Shown piece after piece: positions 18,944 through 26,571 of a DNA stretch of 64,000 bases. The position numbers were made by a program, and so were the translations under genes. The notes beneath the pieces are model-generated. The model saw only the letters and a list, made by a program, of their open reading frames with translations, did not search any database and was not told the DNA's origin. Numbering within the stretch: position 1 is the stretch's first letter; every line of letters starts with the position of its first letter. Origin of the DNA: Gemmataceae bacterium (lineage in GTDB: Bacteria > Planctomycetota > Planctomycetia > Gemmatales > Gemmataceae). The DNA is taken from assembly GCA_009692005.1 (NCBI GenBank), contig SHZZ01000003.1, positions 1 to 64,000 of the forward strand, written 5' to 3'.

Positions 18944-20443
18944 ATGGGTTCGACGGCAACGACAATTGTCATATTCGGGGCCTCCGGCGACTTGACCGCC
19001 CGCAAACTGATTCCATCTCTTTACCGCCTGGACCGCAAAGGCCGCTTGCCGGACGGAGTTAGAATCCTTGGGGTAGCCCGCTCGCCCTTTAACGATGACT
19101 CGTTCCGAGCCAAGATGGAAGAGGCGATTCAGAATTTTTCCCCCGAAGATTGGAACCAGGAAGCCTGGAACCGCTTTGCCCAGCGAATTGGCTACGCTCG
19201 TGGCGATGCCACCCAGGATGGCGGCCTGGAAAACTTAATTCAAAGGCTGGGAGAAATCGAGGGCAATCAGGTGGGAAACCGCCTCTATTACCTCTCGGTG
19301 GCGCCACAACTTTACCCGGAAATTGTGGCCCGGATGGGCAGCCTGGGCCTGGCCCCTTCGGCCCAGGGTAGCGCTTCCGCCCAGGGTAGCGCTTCCGCCC
19401 CAGGTTGGCGCAGGCTGATCATTGAAAAACCCTTTGGCCACAACCTGGAATCCGCCAGGGAACTCAACATAGTTTTGCGCACCCATTTCCAAGAAGACCA
19501 GATTTACCGCATTGACCATTACCTCGGCAAGGAAACTGTGCAAAACCTGCTGGTCTTCCGCTTCGCCAACATTTTGTTTGAACCGCTGTGGAACAGCAAC
19601 TACATCGAACATGTGCAAATCACCGTGGCAGAAACGGTAACCATTGGCAACCGCGCCGATTACTACGACCGCGCCGGCATCCTCCGCGACATGTTTCAAA
19701 ACCACCTGCTGCAACTCCTCTGCCTGGTGGCCATGGAAGCCCCGGCCCGGTACGCTGCCGACCCCTTGCGCAACGAAAAAATCAAAGTCCTCGACGCCAT
19801 GCCCGTTTACTCCCCCGAGGAAGCCAGCCAGAAACTGATCACCGGCCGCTACCAGGGCTACCTGGGAGAACGGGGTGTCGGCCCAGGTTCCCGCACCCCA
19901 ACTTACGCCGCTCTCGAACTGGGTATCGACAACTGGCGCTGGCGGGGCGTTCCCTTTTTCCTCCGTTCAGGAAAAGCCATGACCCGGCGTTACAGCGAAG
20001 TGGTGATCCAATTCCGCTGCCCGCCCCACTTGATGTTCCCCCTGCCCCCGGGATCCTCCATGCAATGCAATCGACTGGCCATTTGCATTCAGCCGGACGA
20101 AGGCATTCACCTGAATTTCATGTCTAAAGAACCCGATCGCGACGGCACGATCCTGCGGCCCTCGGATATGGAGTTCCATTACCGCAACGCTTTTGCCAAC
20201 ATCCGCATTCCTGAAGGCTATGAAAGGCTGCTGCAGGATTCCCTGAATGGAGATGCCTCATTATTCATGCGCAGCGATGAGATCGAACGGTCGTGGGAAT
20301 TGATCGAGCCGTTCCTGATCGCTTCGGAAGCCAGCCATGCGCCCCAGCCGCATGAATATGAAAAGGGTGGCATGGGCCCAGCGGCGGCGGACCAGTTCAT
20401 TGGCCGCCAGGGCCGGTCCTGGATTTCCATGGGCCTCAAGTAA
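18944..20443 (+). CDS. zwf: Glucose-6-phosphate 1-dehydrogenase
   Basis: The 499-residue enzyme catalyses the first oxidative pentose-phosphate step, making NADPH. Motifs: coenzyme loop GASGDLTARKL at 12-22, IIEKPFGHN, the active-site RIDHYLGKE and RAGYYD-like NRADYYDRAGILRDM. The C-terminal dimer region includes FFLRSGKAM. ATG 18944 is chosen; an in-frame TTG at 18923 would add seven residues. The oddity is an in-frame 18-base tandem repeat just before the WRRLIIEKPFG segment, adding Ser-Ala-Gln-Gly-Ser-Ala units. The gene diverges from the binding-protein-like gene. Confidence 0.97.
   Translation: MGSTATTIVIFGASGDLTARKLIPSLYRLDRKGRLPDGVRILGVARSPFNDDSFRAKMEEAIQNFSPEDWNQEAWNRFAQRIGYARGDATQDGGLENLIQRLGEIEGNQVGNRLYYLSVAPQLYPEIVARMGSLGLAPSAQGSASAQGSASAPGWRRLIIEKPFGHNLESARELNIVLRTHFQEDQIYRIDHYLGKETVQNLLVFRFANILFEPLWNSNYIEHVQITVAETVTIGNRADYYDRAGILRDMFQNHLLQLLCLVAMEAPARYAADPLRNEKIKVLDAMPVYSPEEASQKLITGRYQGYLGERGVGPGSRTPTYAALELGIDNWRWRGVPFFLRSGKAMTRRYSEVVIQFRCPPHLMFPLPPGSSMQCNRLAICIQPDEGIHLNFMSKEPDRDGTILRPSDMEFHYRNAFANIRIPEGYERLLQDSLNGDASLFMRSDEIERSWELIEPFLIASEASHAPQPHEYEKGGMGPAAADQFIGRQGRSWISMGLK
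19356..19404 (+). repeat. 18-base tandem repeat inside zwf, about 2.7 copies
   Basis: Units at 19356-19373 and 19374-19391 differ at one base, and a partial third runs 19392-19404. The unit CTTCsGCCCAGGGTAGCG keeps the frame and encodes Ser-Ala-Gln-Gly-Ser-Ala. It falls in a loop between the first Rossmann part and the EKPFG strand, where extra residues are likely tolerated. Confidence 0.9.
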
Positions 20444-20551
20444 CCTGATTTCAGAACAATCCCCTGTGTCGATTGGCCTTGTGCAGATTTGCCAAACCGC
20501 TAGGCTTGGCTCCGAGCGGGGTGTTTTTCTCCCAGGAACGGGTAATTTTCC

Positions 20552-21259
20552 ATGGAATGGATTTCAAGCTTCATTGAGATCATTCGCCATCTCGATGTGC
20601 ATCTCAATCAACTGGCGCTGGATATCGGACCATGGTTTTACCTGGCCATGATGGCAATCATTTTTTGTGAAACCGGGTTGGTCGTGACCCCTTTCCTCCC
20701 GGGCGATTCCCTCCTCTTTGCCTTGGGAGCCTTGACCGTGTCGAGCGGGTCGGGAATCAACCCCTGGTTCCTGGGTTTGCTTTTGTGGGTCGCGGCTTTT
20801 GCAGGCGACGCTGTCAACTATGCCATTGGCTACTGGTTCGGCCCAAAAGTTTTTAAATACGAGGACTCTCTCCTTCTGAACAAGAAGCACTTGCTCAGAA
20901 CGCAAGAATTTTACGAAAGGCACGGGGGCAAAACTATTGTCCTGGCGCGCTTCATTCCCATCATTCGCACCTTTGCCCCTTTCGTTGCCGGCATAGGAAA
21001 AATGAATCATGGAATATTTTCGATTTATAACGCGGCGGGAGGACTGGCCTGGGTAAGTGTATGCTTGGGGGCGGGGGTGTGGTTTGGCCAAATCCCCTGG
21101 GTTAAGGGAAATTTTGAACTGGTGGTGATTGGTATCATTGTGGTTTCGATCCTGCCTTTGGTTGTGGAATTTTTCAATCAAAGGAGGCAAAACCAGGTGG
21201 CCAGAGCAGCGGAAAATCCTCACCAGCCACTCCCTTCGGTCAAGGAAAAAGCCGGCTAA
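20552..21259 (+). CDS. DedA-family membrane protein
   Basis: The 235-residue integral membrane protein has the DedA/VTT (SNARE-associated) layout: re-entrant-type segment FCETGLVVTPFLPGDSLLFALGAL, then GDAVNYAIGYWFG, a FYERHGGKTIVLARFIPIIRTFAPFVAG motif with the conserved Arg pair, and a C-terminal membrane helix. DedA proteins flip phospholipids or polyprenyl-phosphate carriers and support membrane potential and drug tolerance. Length and motifs are typical. It follows zwf by 108 bases, so co-transcription is possible. Confidence 0.93.
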   Translation: MEWISSFIEIIRHLDVHLNQLALDIGPWFYLAMMAIIFCETGLVVTPFLPGDSLLFALGALTVSSGSGINPWFLGLLLWVAAFAGDAVNYAIGYWFGPKVFKYEDSLLLNKKHLLRTQEFYERHGGKTIVLARFIPIIRTFAPFVAGIGKMNHGIFSIYNAAGGLAWVSVCLGAGVWFGQIPWVKGNFELVVIGIIVVSILPLVVEFFNQRRQNQVARAAENPHQPLPSVKEKAG

Positions 21260-21400
21260 CGGGCTAAATTAGCAATCCTTGCAAAATGGCCCTTTCCCTT
21301 ATTGGTTTTCATCAAGAAAAACACGAAAGGTTCTTGACTTAAGTCCAGGGTCAAGCGAATTTAGATTAATTACGGCTAATCAATACCCATGGAGCCCTGA

Positions 21401-22831
21401 ATGGCCCTTCCCAAGCTTGCAGCGGAACAATGGATTTTCCTGTTGGCAATTTTGGCCGTCTTGGTTCCTTTGGGCGCCTACACTTTGCGATTAGCCTGCT
21501 CCATTTGCAAGGAAGACTATCCGACCTACAAACGAGCCATGATCGGTACGGTCTTAATAGTGGTGGCGGGGTTTTTCACCTTTAGCCTCGTTTCTTACCT
21601 GGTCCTCTTGGGAACGCGTGAAAGCGCTGCCATTCAACGAACTGTTTTGGGCCATCCCAATTTTGGTTTTTTGAATTGGCTCATGGTTCCCATTGTCATC
21701 AAATGGGCTGTCATTTCCATTCTGCCCATGGTTCGCCAACTGGTCGTACTGGTCACTTTGGCCGTGGTTGGCATCATGCAGGTGTTCATCATTGAAGTCC
21801 CCTTCCGCAAAGCCATGCTGATTTTTCTGCTGAACTGGGGCTTCAACATTATTTTGCTGGTTTTGTTTCAAATCCTGATCCCCATTGCCACCACAGTTTT
21901 GGATAAGTCCTTCCATCTGCATATCGATTTTGCCACTTTGAATGTGGAAAACCACAATGTCACTGTGCCTGACAATCACCCCCCGCACCACCCCATTCCC
22001 GGAAAAGATGAACCCAAAGGGAATTTGGACAAACTTCACCACCTGGAAGACGAACTAAAAGGTTCTTGGAGAGAAGTCCATCACTTTGTGGACCCCTATT
22101 TGCACGACATTAAAGTTGGGATGTCGCCGGTCCTGAGTCGCCTGCCAAAATCCGTTAACGATTGGCTGGACCATGGCGGTTGGTGGTTTATTATTGGCCT
22201 CTTGACCTTGGTGTTTTTCCTTTGGGCTTGGCGGTTATCCAAGCGGGTAATCAGGGCTTTATTCGGCATTGGCAAATCCAGACCAAGAAAAGTCAAAAAG
22301 GTCAAACCTGGAGAAATGACCGCTTTGCTGGAAGACCTGGGCAAATATTCCCCGCCCTCCTTTTCCCCAGGGCGGAAGCGAATTGCCATCAAAGGGATTC
22401 CTTGCAGAACTTGCCTGGTGGTTATCGCCACCACGGATAGCAAGGCCGAGGATTTCAGCATCGATCAGGCCGATGTGATCCTGGACTGGATCCGGCCTGG
22501 CCTGGGAAGCCTCGCCATGTCGGATGGACCCAGGGTCAGGGTCTGGGAGACGCAATACAGCCCCGGTGGATTTAACCAAATGATCTTGCAGTTCATACGG
22601 ATCCCAGAACCCAAAGGAAAAGTATCTCAATGGGTGGTGGCTTCAGGGCAGGTAAAAATGGGTCCGCGGAAAGCCTATTTGGGAATTGCCTTCTATGCCG
22701 ACGATGGAAACCAAATCCGGAATATTACCCTCAACGATGACCACTGGCTGGATGTGCTTACCGTGGTGGAAAACAAACAAGTTGAAGAGGACGACGATTC
22801 GGGCGGAGTTTACGGCATAAAACGGGGCTAA
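21401..22831 (+). CDS. Polytopic membrane protein of unknown function
   Basis: The 476-residue product has about four N-terminal membrane segments (for example WIFLLAILAVLVPLGAY, MIGTVLIVVAGFFTFSL, LVVLVTLAVVGIMQVFII and LIFLLNWGFNIILLVLFQIL). A His/Pro-rich stretch follows near 185-235 (NHPPHHPIP, DKLHHLEDEL). One more membrane segment lies near 265 (WWFIIGLLTLVFFLWAW), and then a soluble C-terminal half. I do not recognise the family; the arrangement resembles planctomycete-specific proteins. The His-rich segment could bind metal, but this is a guess. It converges with the pseudokinase gene, leaving 9 bases between stops. Confidence 0.7.
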   Translation: MALPKLAAEQWIFLLAILAVLVPLGAYTLRLACSICKEDYPTYKRAMIGTVLIVVAGFFTFSLVSYLVLLGTRESAAIQRTVLGHPNFGFLNWLMVPIVIKWAVISILPMVRQLVVLVTLAVVGIMQVFIIEVPFRKAMLIFLLNWGFNIILLVLFQILIPIATTVLDKSFHLHIDFATLNVENHNVTVPDNHPPHHPIPGKDEPKGNLDKLHHLEDELKGSWREVHHFVDPYLHDIKVGMSPVLSRLPKSVNDWLDHGGWWFIIGLLTLVFFLWAWRLSKRVIRALFGIGKSRPRKVKKVKPGEMTALLEDLGKYSPPSFSPGRKRIAIKGIPCRTCLVVIATTDSKAEDFSIDQADVILDWIRPGLGSLAMSDGPRVRVWETQYSPGGFNQMILQFIRIPEPKGKVSQWVVASGQVKMGPRKAYLGIAFYADDGNQIRNITLNDDHWLDVLTVVENKQVEEDDDSGGVYGIKRG

Positions 22832-22840
22832 CCGGGGAAA

Positions 22841-24253
22841 CTAGTCAGCGGCGGGCGTAGCTTCCTCCTCCGTACCACCAGCCAATTTCCTTTCGCGCCA
22901 TTCCAGCAACTTTTCAACGCTGAAGGAAATCACCCCGCCAAGAATCAAGCAAACAAGGTTGATGAATTTCCACCCGGTCAAAATATGCAGGAAAGCCACG
23001 ACAAGCAATATCCCAATACAGCCCAGTCCAATGAAAACCAAATCGCGGTAATTGGGCTGAAACTCTTTTAACAGTTGTTCTAAAGTCGCGGGTTCTTCTG
23101 AAGCCATATCCTGTGCCGCGGCCACCCGGGCTACGGGCGCTACTTTACGCACCAAGGCAACATCCGGGCCACCGGTCATCGGTTCCCTAACATTGGTTTC
23201 CGATACGCCAAAGGTTTCCTCCCCCTTGCCCGCCGACATATCCTCTTCGGACAGCAATAGGACCTTCAAACCCTTGGCAATGTTAGCGATTTTTTTCGGC
23301 CTTTGATCAACGGCTGGATTGATCAGGAGTTCAATGATGGAACAAATTTCTTCCGGAACCTCGGGCACATAAGACTGCACCTTGGGAGTCGCCACCTGGT
23401 GGGTAAAATCTTTCAGATCCTGCCCTGTCACCGCCTTGAAAAATAAGGCGCCCACCTTGTAGTTTTCCTCTTCCGGCGGAGGGCTTACGGGGGGTGGGGA
23501 AGTATCCAGATGCATAACACGGCTTGGCATGACGGCGCCGTTTTCATCCATCTCCAAGTCGGCGGATAACAGTTGGGGAGTAATTCCACCCTTCATGATT
23601 TTGACTATCCGGGGCCCGCGCGGGTTTTTCTTGTTCAATGCCAGGACAATTTGATTAGCAGTCAGTGGTCCGCAAGTCAGATTTTTCTGCTGGTAAGCGC
23701 TCATTCCAGCCATGAGGGAAAGAAAAATTCGCGAAGCTTGCAAGTAAGGCAATTTGCCCTTGCGAGCCATGAGCGAGGCCAGCGTTTCCCCTTCAACCAA
23801 TTCCCGAATCACGAAGTTTTGCCGATTGCCAATCCCGATTTCCACAATCCCCTGGATATTCGGGTGGTGAAGGTCCATCGAGGCAACCGCTTCGTCCTTG
23901 AATTTCTGCACCGCTTTAATGTTCAATCTCTTGGAGCTATCGACGAACTGCATACCGCAAATTTTCCCCGCCGGGTCTTGAACCTTGACCGTGCCCGACA
24001 TAACCCCCGTACGGATGATTTCCAATGTCGTGTACGAGCCGATTTGCAAGGCATTGGTTTTTCCCTGCACCAGCATTTTGCCTTGAAAGTCGGTGACATA
24101 TTTATTTAACACCAGCCACTTGGTGAATTGCTCGGCGTCATCTTTTCCCTGCCGTTCAGGGGTGAACCACCGCTTGCGCAGTGTTTCCAGTTCCGTGGAT
24201 GGGATAATGCGCTTCTCTAGCAACAAGCCAATAATCGTATCAACAGTTCCCAT
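22841..24253 (-). CDS. Membrane-anchored pseudokinase (Ser/Thr kinase fold)
   Basis: The 470-residue protein opens with the helical module typical of planctomycete kinases (LLEKRIIPSTELETL, FTKWLVLNKYVTDFQGKMLVQG). A kinase-like core follows at about 70-330. Catalytic positions are lost: the beta3 Lys position reads Gln102 (CGMQFV), HRDLKPxN is replaced by LTCGPLTANQ at 192-201, and the DFG position reads KIMKGG near 218-223. Glu121 of the C helix remains. Two membrane helices lie near 400-450. A scaffold or regulatory role is inferred. It diverges from the acetolactate synthase small subunit gene. Confidence 0.8.
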   Translation of the reverse strand: MGTVDTIIGLLLEKRIIPSTELETLRKRWFTPERQGKDDAEQFTKWLVLNKYVTDFQGKMLVQGKTNALQIGSYTTLEIIRTGVMSGTVKVQDPAGKICGMQFVDSSKRLNIKAVQKFKDEAVASMDLHHPNIQGIVEIGIGNRQNFVIRELVEGETLASLMARKGKLPYLQASRIFLSLMAGMSAYQQKNLTCGPLTANQIVLALNKKNPRGPRIVKIMKGGITPQLLSADLEMDENGAVMPSRVMHLDTSPPPVSPPPEEENYKVGALFFKAVTGQDLKDFTHQVATPKVQSYVPEVPEEICSIIELLINPAVDQRPKKIANIAKGLKVLLLSEEDMSAGKGEETFGVSETNVREPMTGGPDVALVRKVAPVARVAAAQDMASEEPATLEQLLKEFQPNYRDLVFIGLGCIGILLVVAFLHILTGWKFINLVCLILGGVISFSVEKLLEWRERKLAGGTEEEATPAAD

Positions 24254-24411
24254 GGATAAACCCTGCCTGGAGGAAAATTGCTTCCAAGATACTACCTTTT
24301 TTTTATCCAGGAGTCGAATGATTTTGGAAGATTACCTCACTCCCTTGGAAGTTGCTCCTGGCCCAAAATCTTCATATACAAACACTATTGACACGACTTG
24401 GAGGCCAATTC

Positions 24412-24909
24412 ATGCGGCATGTTCTATCCGCGCTTGTACAAAATCAGCCAGGAGTACTGGCACACATTTCCGGCATGCTGGCCTCACGGGGCTTTAACAT
24501 TGAAAGCCTCGCTGTTGGCGAAACGGAAAATCCGAACCTGTCCCGCATCACTTTTGTCGTTCAAGGCTCCGATTCCGAACTGGAGCAGGTCCGTAAGCAA
24601 CTTGATAAAGTCGTGACCGTGGTCCGCGTACAAGACATCAGCAGCGAAAATTTTGTCGAACGCGATCTCATGCTGGTAAAAGTACAGGCGCCGGCCCCCC
24701 AGCGAGTCGAAATCACCATGCTGGTGGAAATGTTCCGCGGCCGGGTGGTTGATATTGGAGTCGATACCCTGATGATTGAAATCAGCGGGCAAGAGTCAAA
24801 GGTGGAGGCTTTTATTGACCTGATGCGCCCCTATGGCATCTTGGAACTGGCGCGAACTGGAAGAATTGCCCTGGTCCGTGGCAAAGGGCTGGTGGAGGGT
24901 AAAAATTGA
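24412..24909 (+). CDS. ilvN: Acetolactate synthase small (regulatory) subunit
   Basis: The 165-residue protein has an N-terminal ACT domain (HVLSALVQNQPGVLAHISGMLASRGFNIESL, shown only in its key parts) and the usual C-terminal domain ending in LARTGRIALVRG. It stabilises the catalytic subunit and gives valine feedback control in branched-chain amino-acid synthesis. ATG 24412 follows GGAGG by 8 bases, which decides this start over 24352. The large subunit is not in this window, unlike the common ilvB-ilvN pairing. The stop overlaps a small downstream gene. Confidence 0.95.
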   Translation: MRHVLSALVQNQPGVLAHISGMLASRGFNIESLAVGETENPNLSRITFVVQGSDSELEQVRKQLDKVVTVVRVQDISSENFVERDLMLVKVQAPAPQRVEITMLVEMFRGRVVDIGVDTLMIEISGQESKVEAFIDLMRPYGILELARTGRIALVRGKGLVEGKN

Positions 24910-25217
24910 ACCAGGAAAACACCAGAATTCCCTCGTCCACCCGTGACTTGGATGCCAATTTGTCACGGCTGCTAAAGGAATTAAAGAATGGAGACCGGAT
25001 TCGGGTTTCCCAACAAATCCGCATTGGCAGCACCGCTACCTGGAACGCCGTCGTTGAAGGATCTTTCCGCCATTTTGACTTCCTCGCCACCGGCCTGGCC
25101 ACCGACCGCGTGCCCGAGGACGACATCGTAGTGGTTTGCGTGCATTTCACCAAAGACAACGGCGAACTCACCAGTTTCACTGTCGATGAGTTTTGCAAGC
25201 TGGAAAAAGTTGGGTAA
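24906..25217 (+). CDS. Small protein of unknown function coupled to ilvN
   Basis: The 103-residue product starts with TTG inside TTGA, sharing 4 bases with the ilvN stop. It is soluble, with an RIRVSQQIRIGSTATWNAVVEG beta-rich core and a DDIVVVCVHFTKDNGELTSFTVDEF segment. I do not recognise a named family. The coupling to ilvN suggests co-expression, but a link to branched-chain amino-acid synthesis is only inference. It converges with the RNase HII-like gene with 6 bases between. Confidence 0.7.
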   Translation: MNQENTRIPSSTRDLDANLSRLLKELKNGDRIRVSQQIRIGSTATWNAVVEGSFRHFDFLATGLATDRVPEDDIVVVCVHFTKDNGELTSFTVDEFCKLEKVG

Positions 25218-25223
25218 ATTCCC

Positions 25224-26159
25224 TCAACGGTTTCGCCAAATCATCGATTTTTCCATACAGAGTTCCCGCGCCTTGTCCGTGATGGCGGAAAAAAATCTCG
25301 GGGCATCGGCAGGATAACCGGCCGTGGGGGCCAGATCAGGAACCTTTTCTTGCCAGTAGCGATTGAATTGAGCCATCAATCTTTCACGCGTCCATTTTGC
25401 CACCATGGAAGACAAACCCACCAGAGGAAACAACGAATCCGCCTTCTGGGAAACATGAAAGCGCCACTGGACTTCGGAACCGACGCTTTTGTAAAGGCTC
25501 TCTATTGGGCTTTCGGATTCCGATAGGAAAAAGCCGCGGTCGAGAATGGTCTGCAGGACCGGTGCGTATTGATTCCTTCCCCCATGCTTGTCGGCGAGAC
25601 CAAAGACTTTATCTCCGGAAGAAAAGTCGGCGGCAAAAGCCCGGCACAAGGTGCTCAGGGCATGGGAAAGGAGCAAGCCCTTGTTGCCCAGACGGTCGGT
25701 CATCTCGTTAAACAACCGAGGCGATAAAACCGCCAGGCGGAAATCAAATTGCTCAAATCCTGGAAATACCAGGGGTTCATCGGGCTGATTTTCCTTGAGA
25801 AACGCCTGCTCGCTGGCAAGGAACCAGGGTTCAGCCGACAATTCTTCAAAACCGAACTCACAATGTTTTTTCAGGAAGTCGCCCAGGTTGGCCTGGGAAG
25901 GGAAAAACCGAGCCACGGTTCTTTCCAAGCCTTCCACCCCTTCCTTCAAGTAGGCCTTTTTGGAATCATCCACTAGGGGCAGGGCTTTGTTTTTCCCGCG
26001 AATGCCGCGAGAATGCTTTTTGAAACTGGCTTTCCAATCGCCGTCGCCCAGCCAGCGGACCCGCACCGCAGCCACCACCAGTGGCCCCAGGTTGGGGCCG
26101 TACCCGGCTTCATCCAGACCAATCAGCCAGGGGGGCGTTTCCCCAGTTTGCACATTCAT
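25224..26159 (-). CDS. RNase HII-like protein with altered GRG motif
   Basis: The 311-residue protein starts its fold with LIGLDEAGYGPNLGPLVVAAV, matching the RNase HII signature GxDEaGrGPlaGP. Later acidic positions are plausible in GLADKHGGRNQ and QKADSLFPLVGLSSMVAKWTRERLM, matching the KgD...AAASivAK...RD region of the family. Two features are odd: it is about 100 residues longer than RNase HII, with a large insertion between these blocks, and the GRG motif that senses the ribonucleotide reads GYG. Cleavage of RNA in RNA-DNA hybrids is likely but the specificity may differ. ATG 26159 is preferred over 26174. Confidence 0.8.
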   Translation of the reverse strand: MNVQTGETPPWLIGLDEAGYGPNLGPLVVAAVRVRWLGDGDWKASFKKHSRGIRGKNKALPLVDDSKKAYLKEGVEGLERTVARFFPSQANLGDFLKKHCEFGFEELSAEPWFLASEQAFLKENQPDEPLVFPGFEQFDFRLAVLSPRLFNEMTDRLGNKGLLLSHALSTLCRAFAADFSSGDKVFGLADKHGGRNQYAPVLQTILDRGFFLSESESPIESLYKSVGSEVQWRFHVSQKADSLFPLVGLSSMVAKWTRERLMAQFNRYWQEKVPDLAPTAGYPADAPRFFSAITDKARELCMEKSMIWRNR

Positions 26160-26223
26160 ATTGTTCCAACCCATTTGGCCAATTATTTTGAAGGCTCGAA
26201 ATCACACCCGGAGGAAACGAGTC

Positions 26224-26568
26224 ATGATGCTTGAAAATATCTTCTTAAAGATCCTTTCCAAGGAAATCCCCGCAAGAATTGCCCACGAAGACAACCTTTG
26301 CCTTGCGTTTCATGATATTAACCCACAGGCTCCGGTTCATGTCCTGATCATTCCAAGAAAAGTCATCCGCACTCACGCGGACATTACCGATAGTGACAAG
26401 GAGCTCCTTGGCCACCTGCACTGGGTAGCGGCAAAGCTGGCCCAGGAGCTGCAAATTGAAGACGGCTATCGGATTGTCATCAATTGCCTGGAAAAAGCGG
26501 GGCAAACCGTGCCCCACATCCATATGCATTTATTGGGGGGCAGAAATCTGGCCTGGCCTCCAGGGTAA
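26224..26568 (+). CDS. HIT-family nucleotide hydrolase/transferase
   Basis: The 114-residue protein is a complete HIT domain. It starts FLKILSKEIPARIAHED and ends with the catalytic triad motif HIHMHLLGGRN. DINPQAPVHVLIIPRK is the typical substrate-side strand. HINT-like enzymes hydrolyse adenosine phosphoramidates. GGAGG nine bases upstream of ATG 26224 sets the start; the longer open frame to 25960 is antisense to the RNase HII-like gene and is rejected. It converges with the sulfatase-fold gene, with 3 bases between stops. Confidence 0.95.
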   Translation: MMLENIFLKILSKEIPARIAHEDNLCLAFHDINPQAPVHVLIIPRKVIRTHADITDSDKELLGHLHWVAAKLAQELQIEDGYRIVINCLEKAGQTVPHIHMHLLGGRNLAWPPG

Positions 26569-26571
26569 AAA

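Noticed and set aside
25960-26223. Extended HIT gene starting at 25960
   Set aside because: The added 88 residues are antisense to the RNase HII-like gene; GGAGG before 26224 supports the shorter form.
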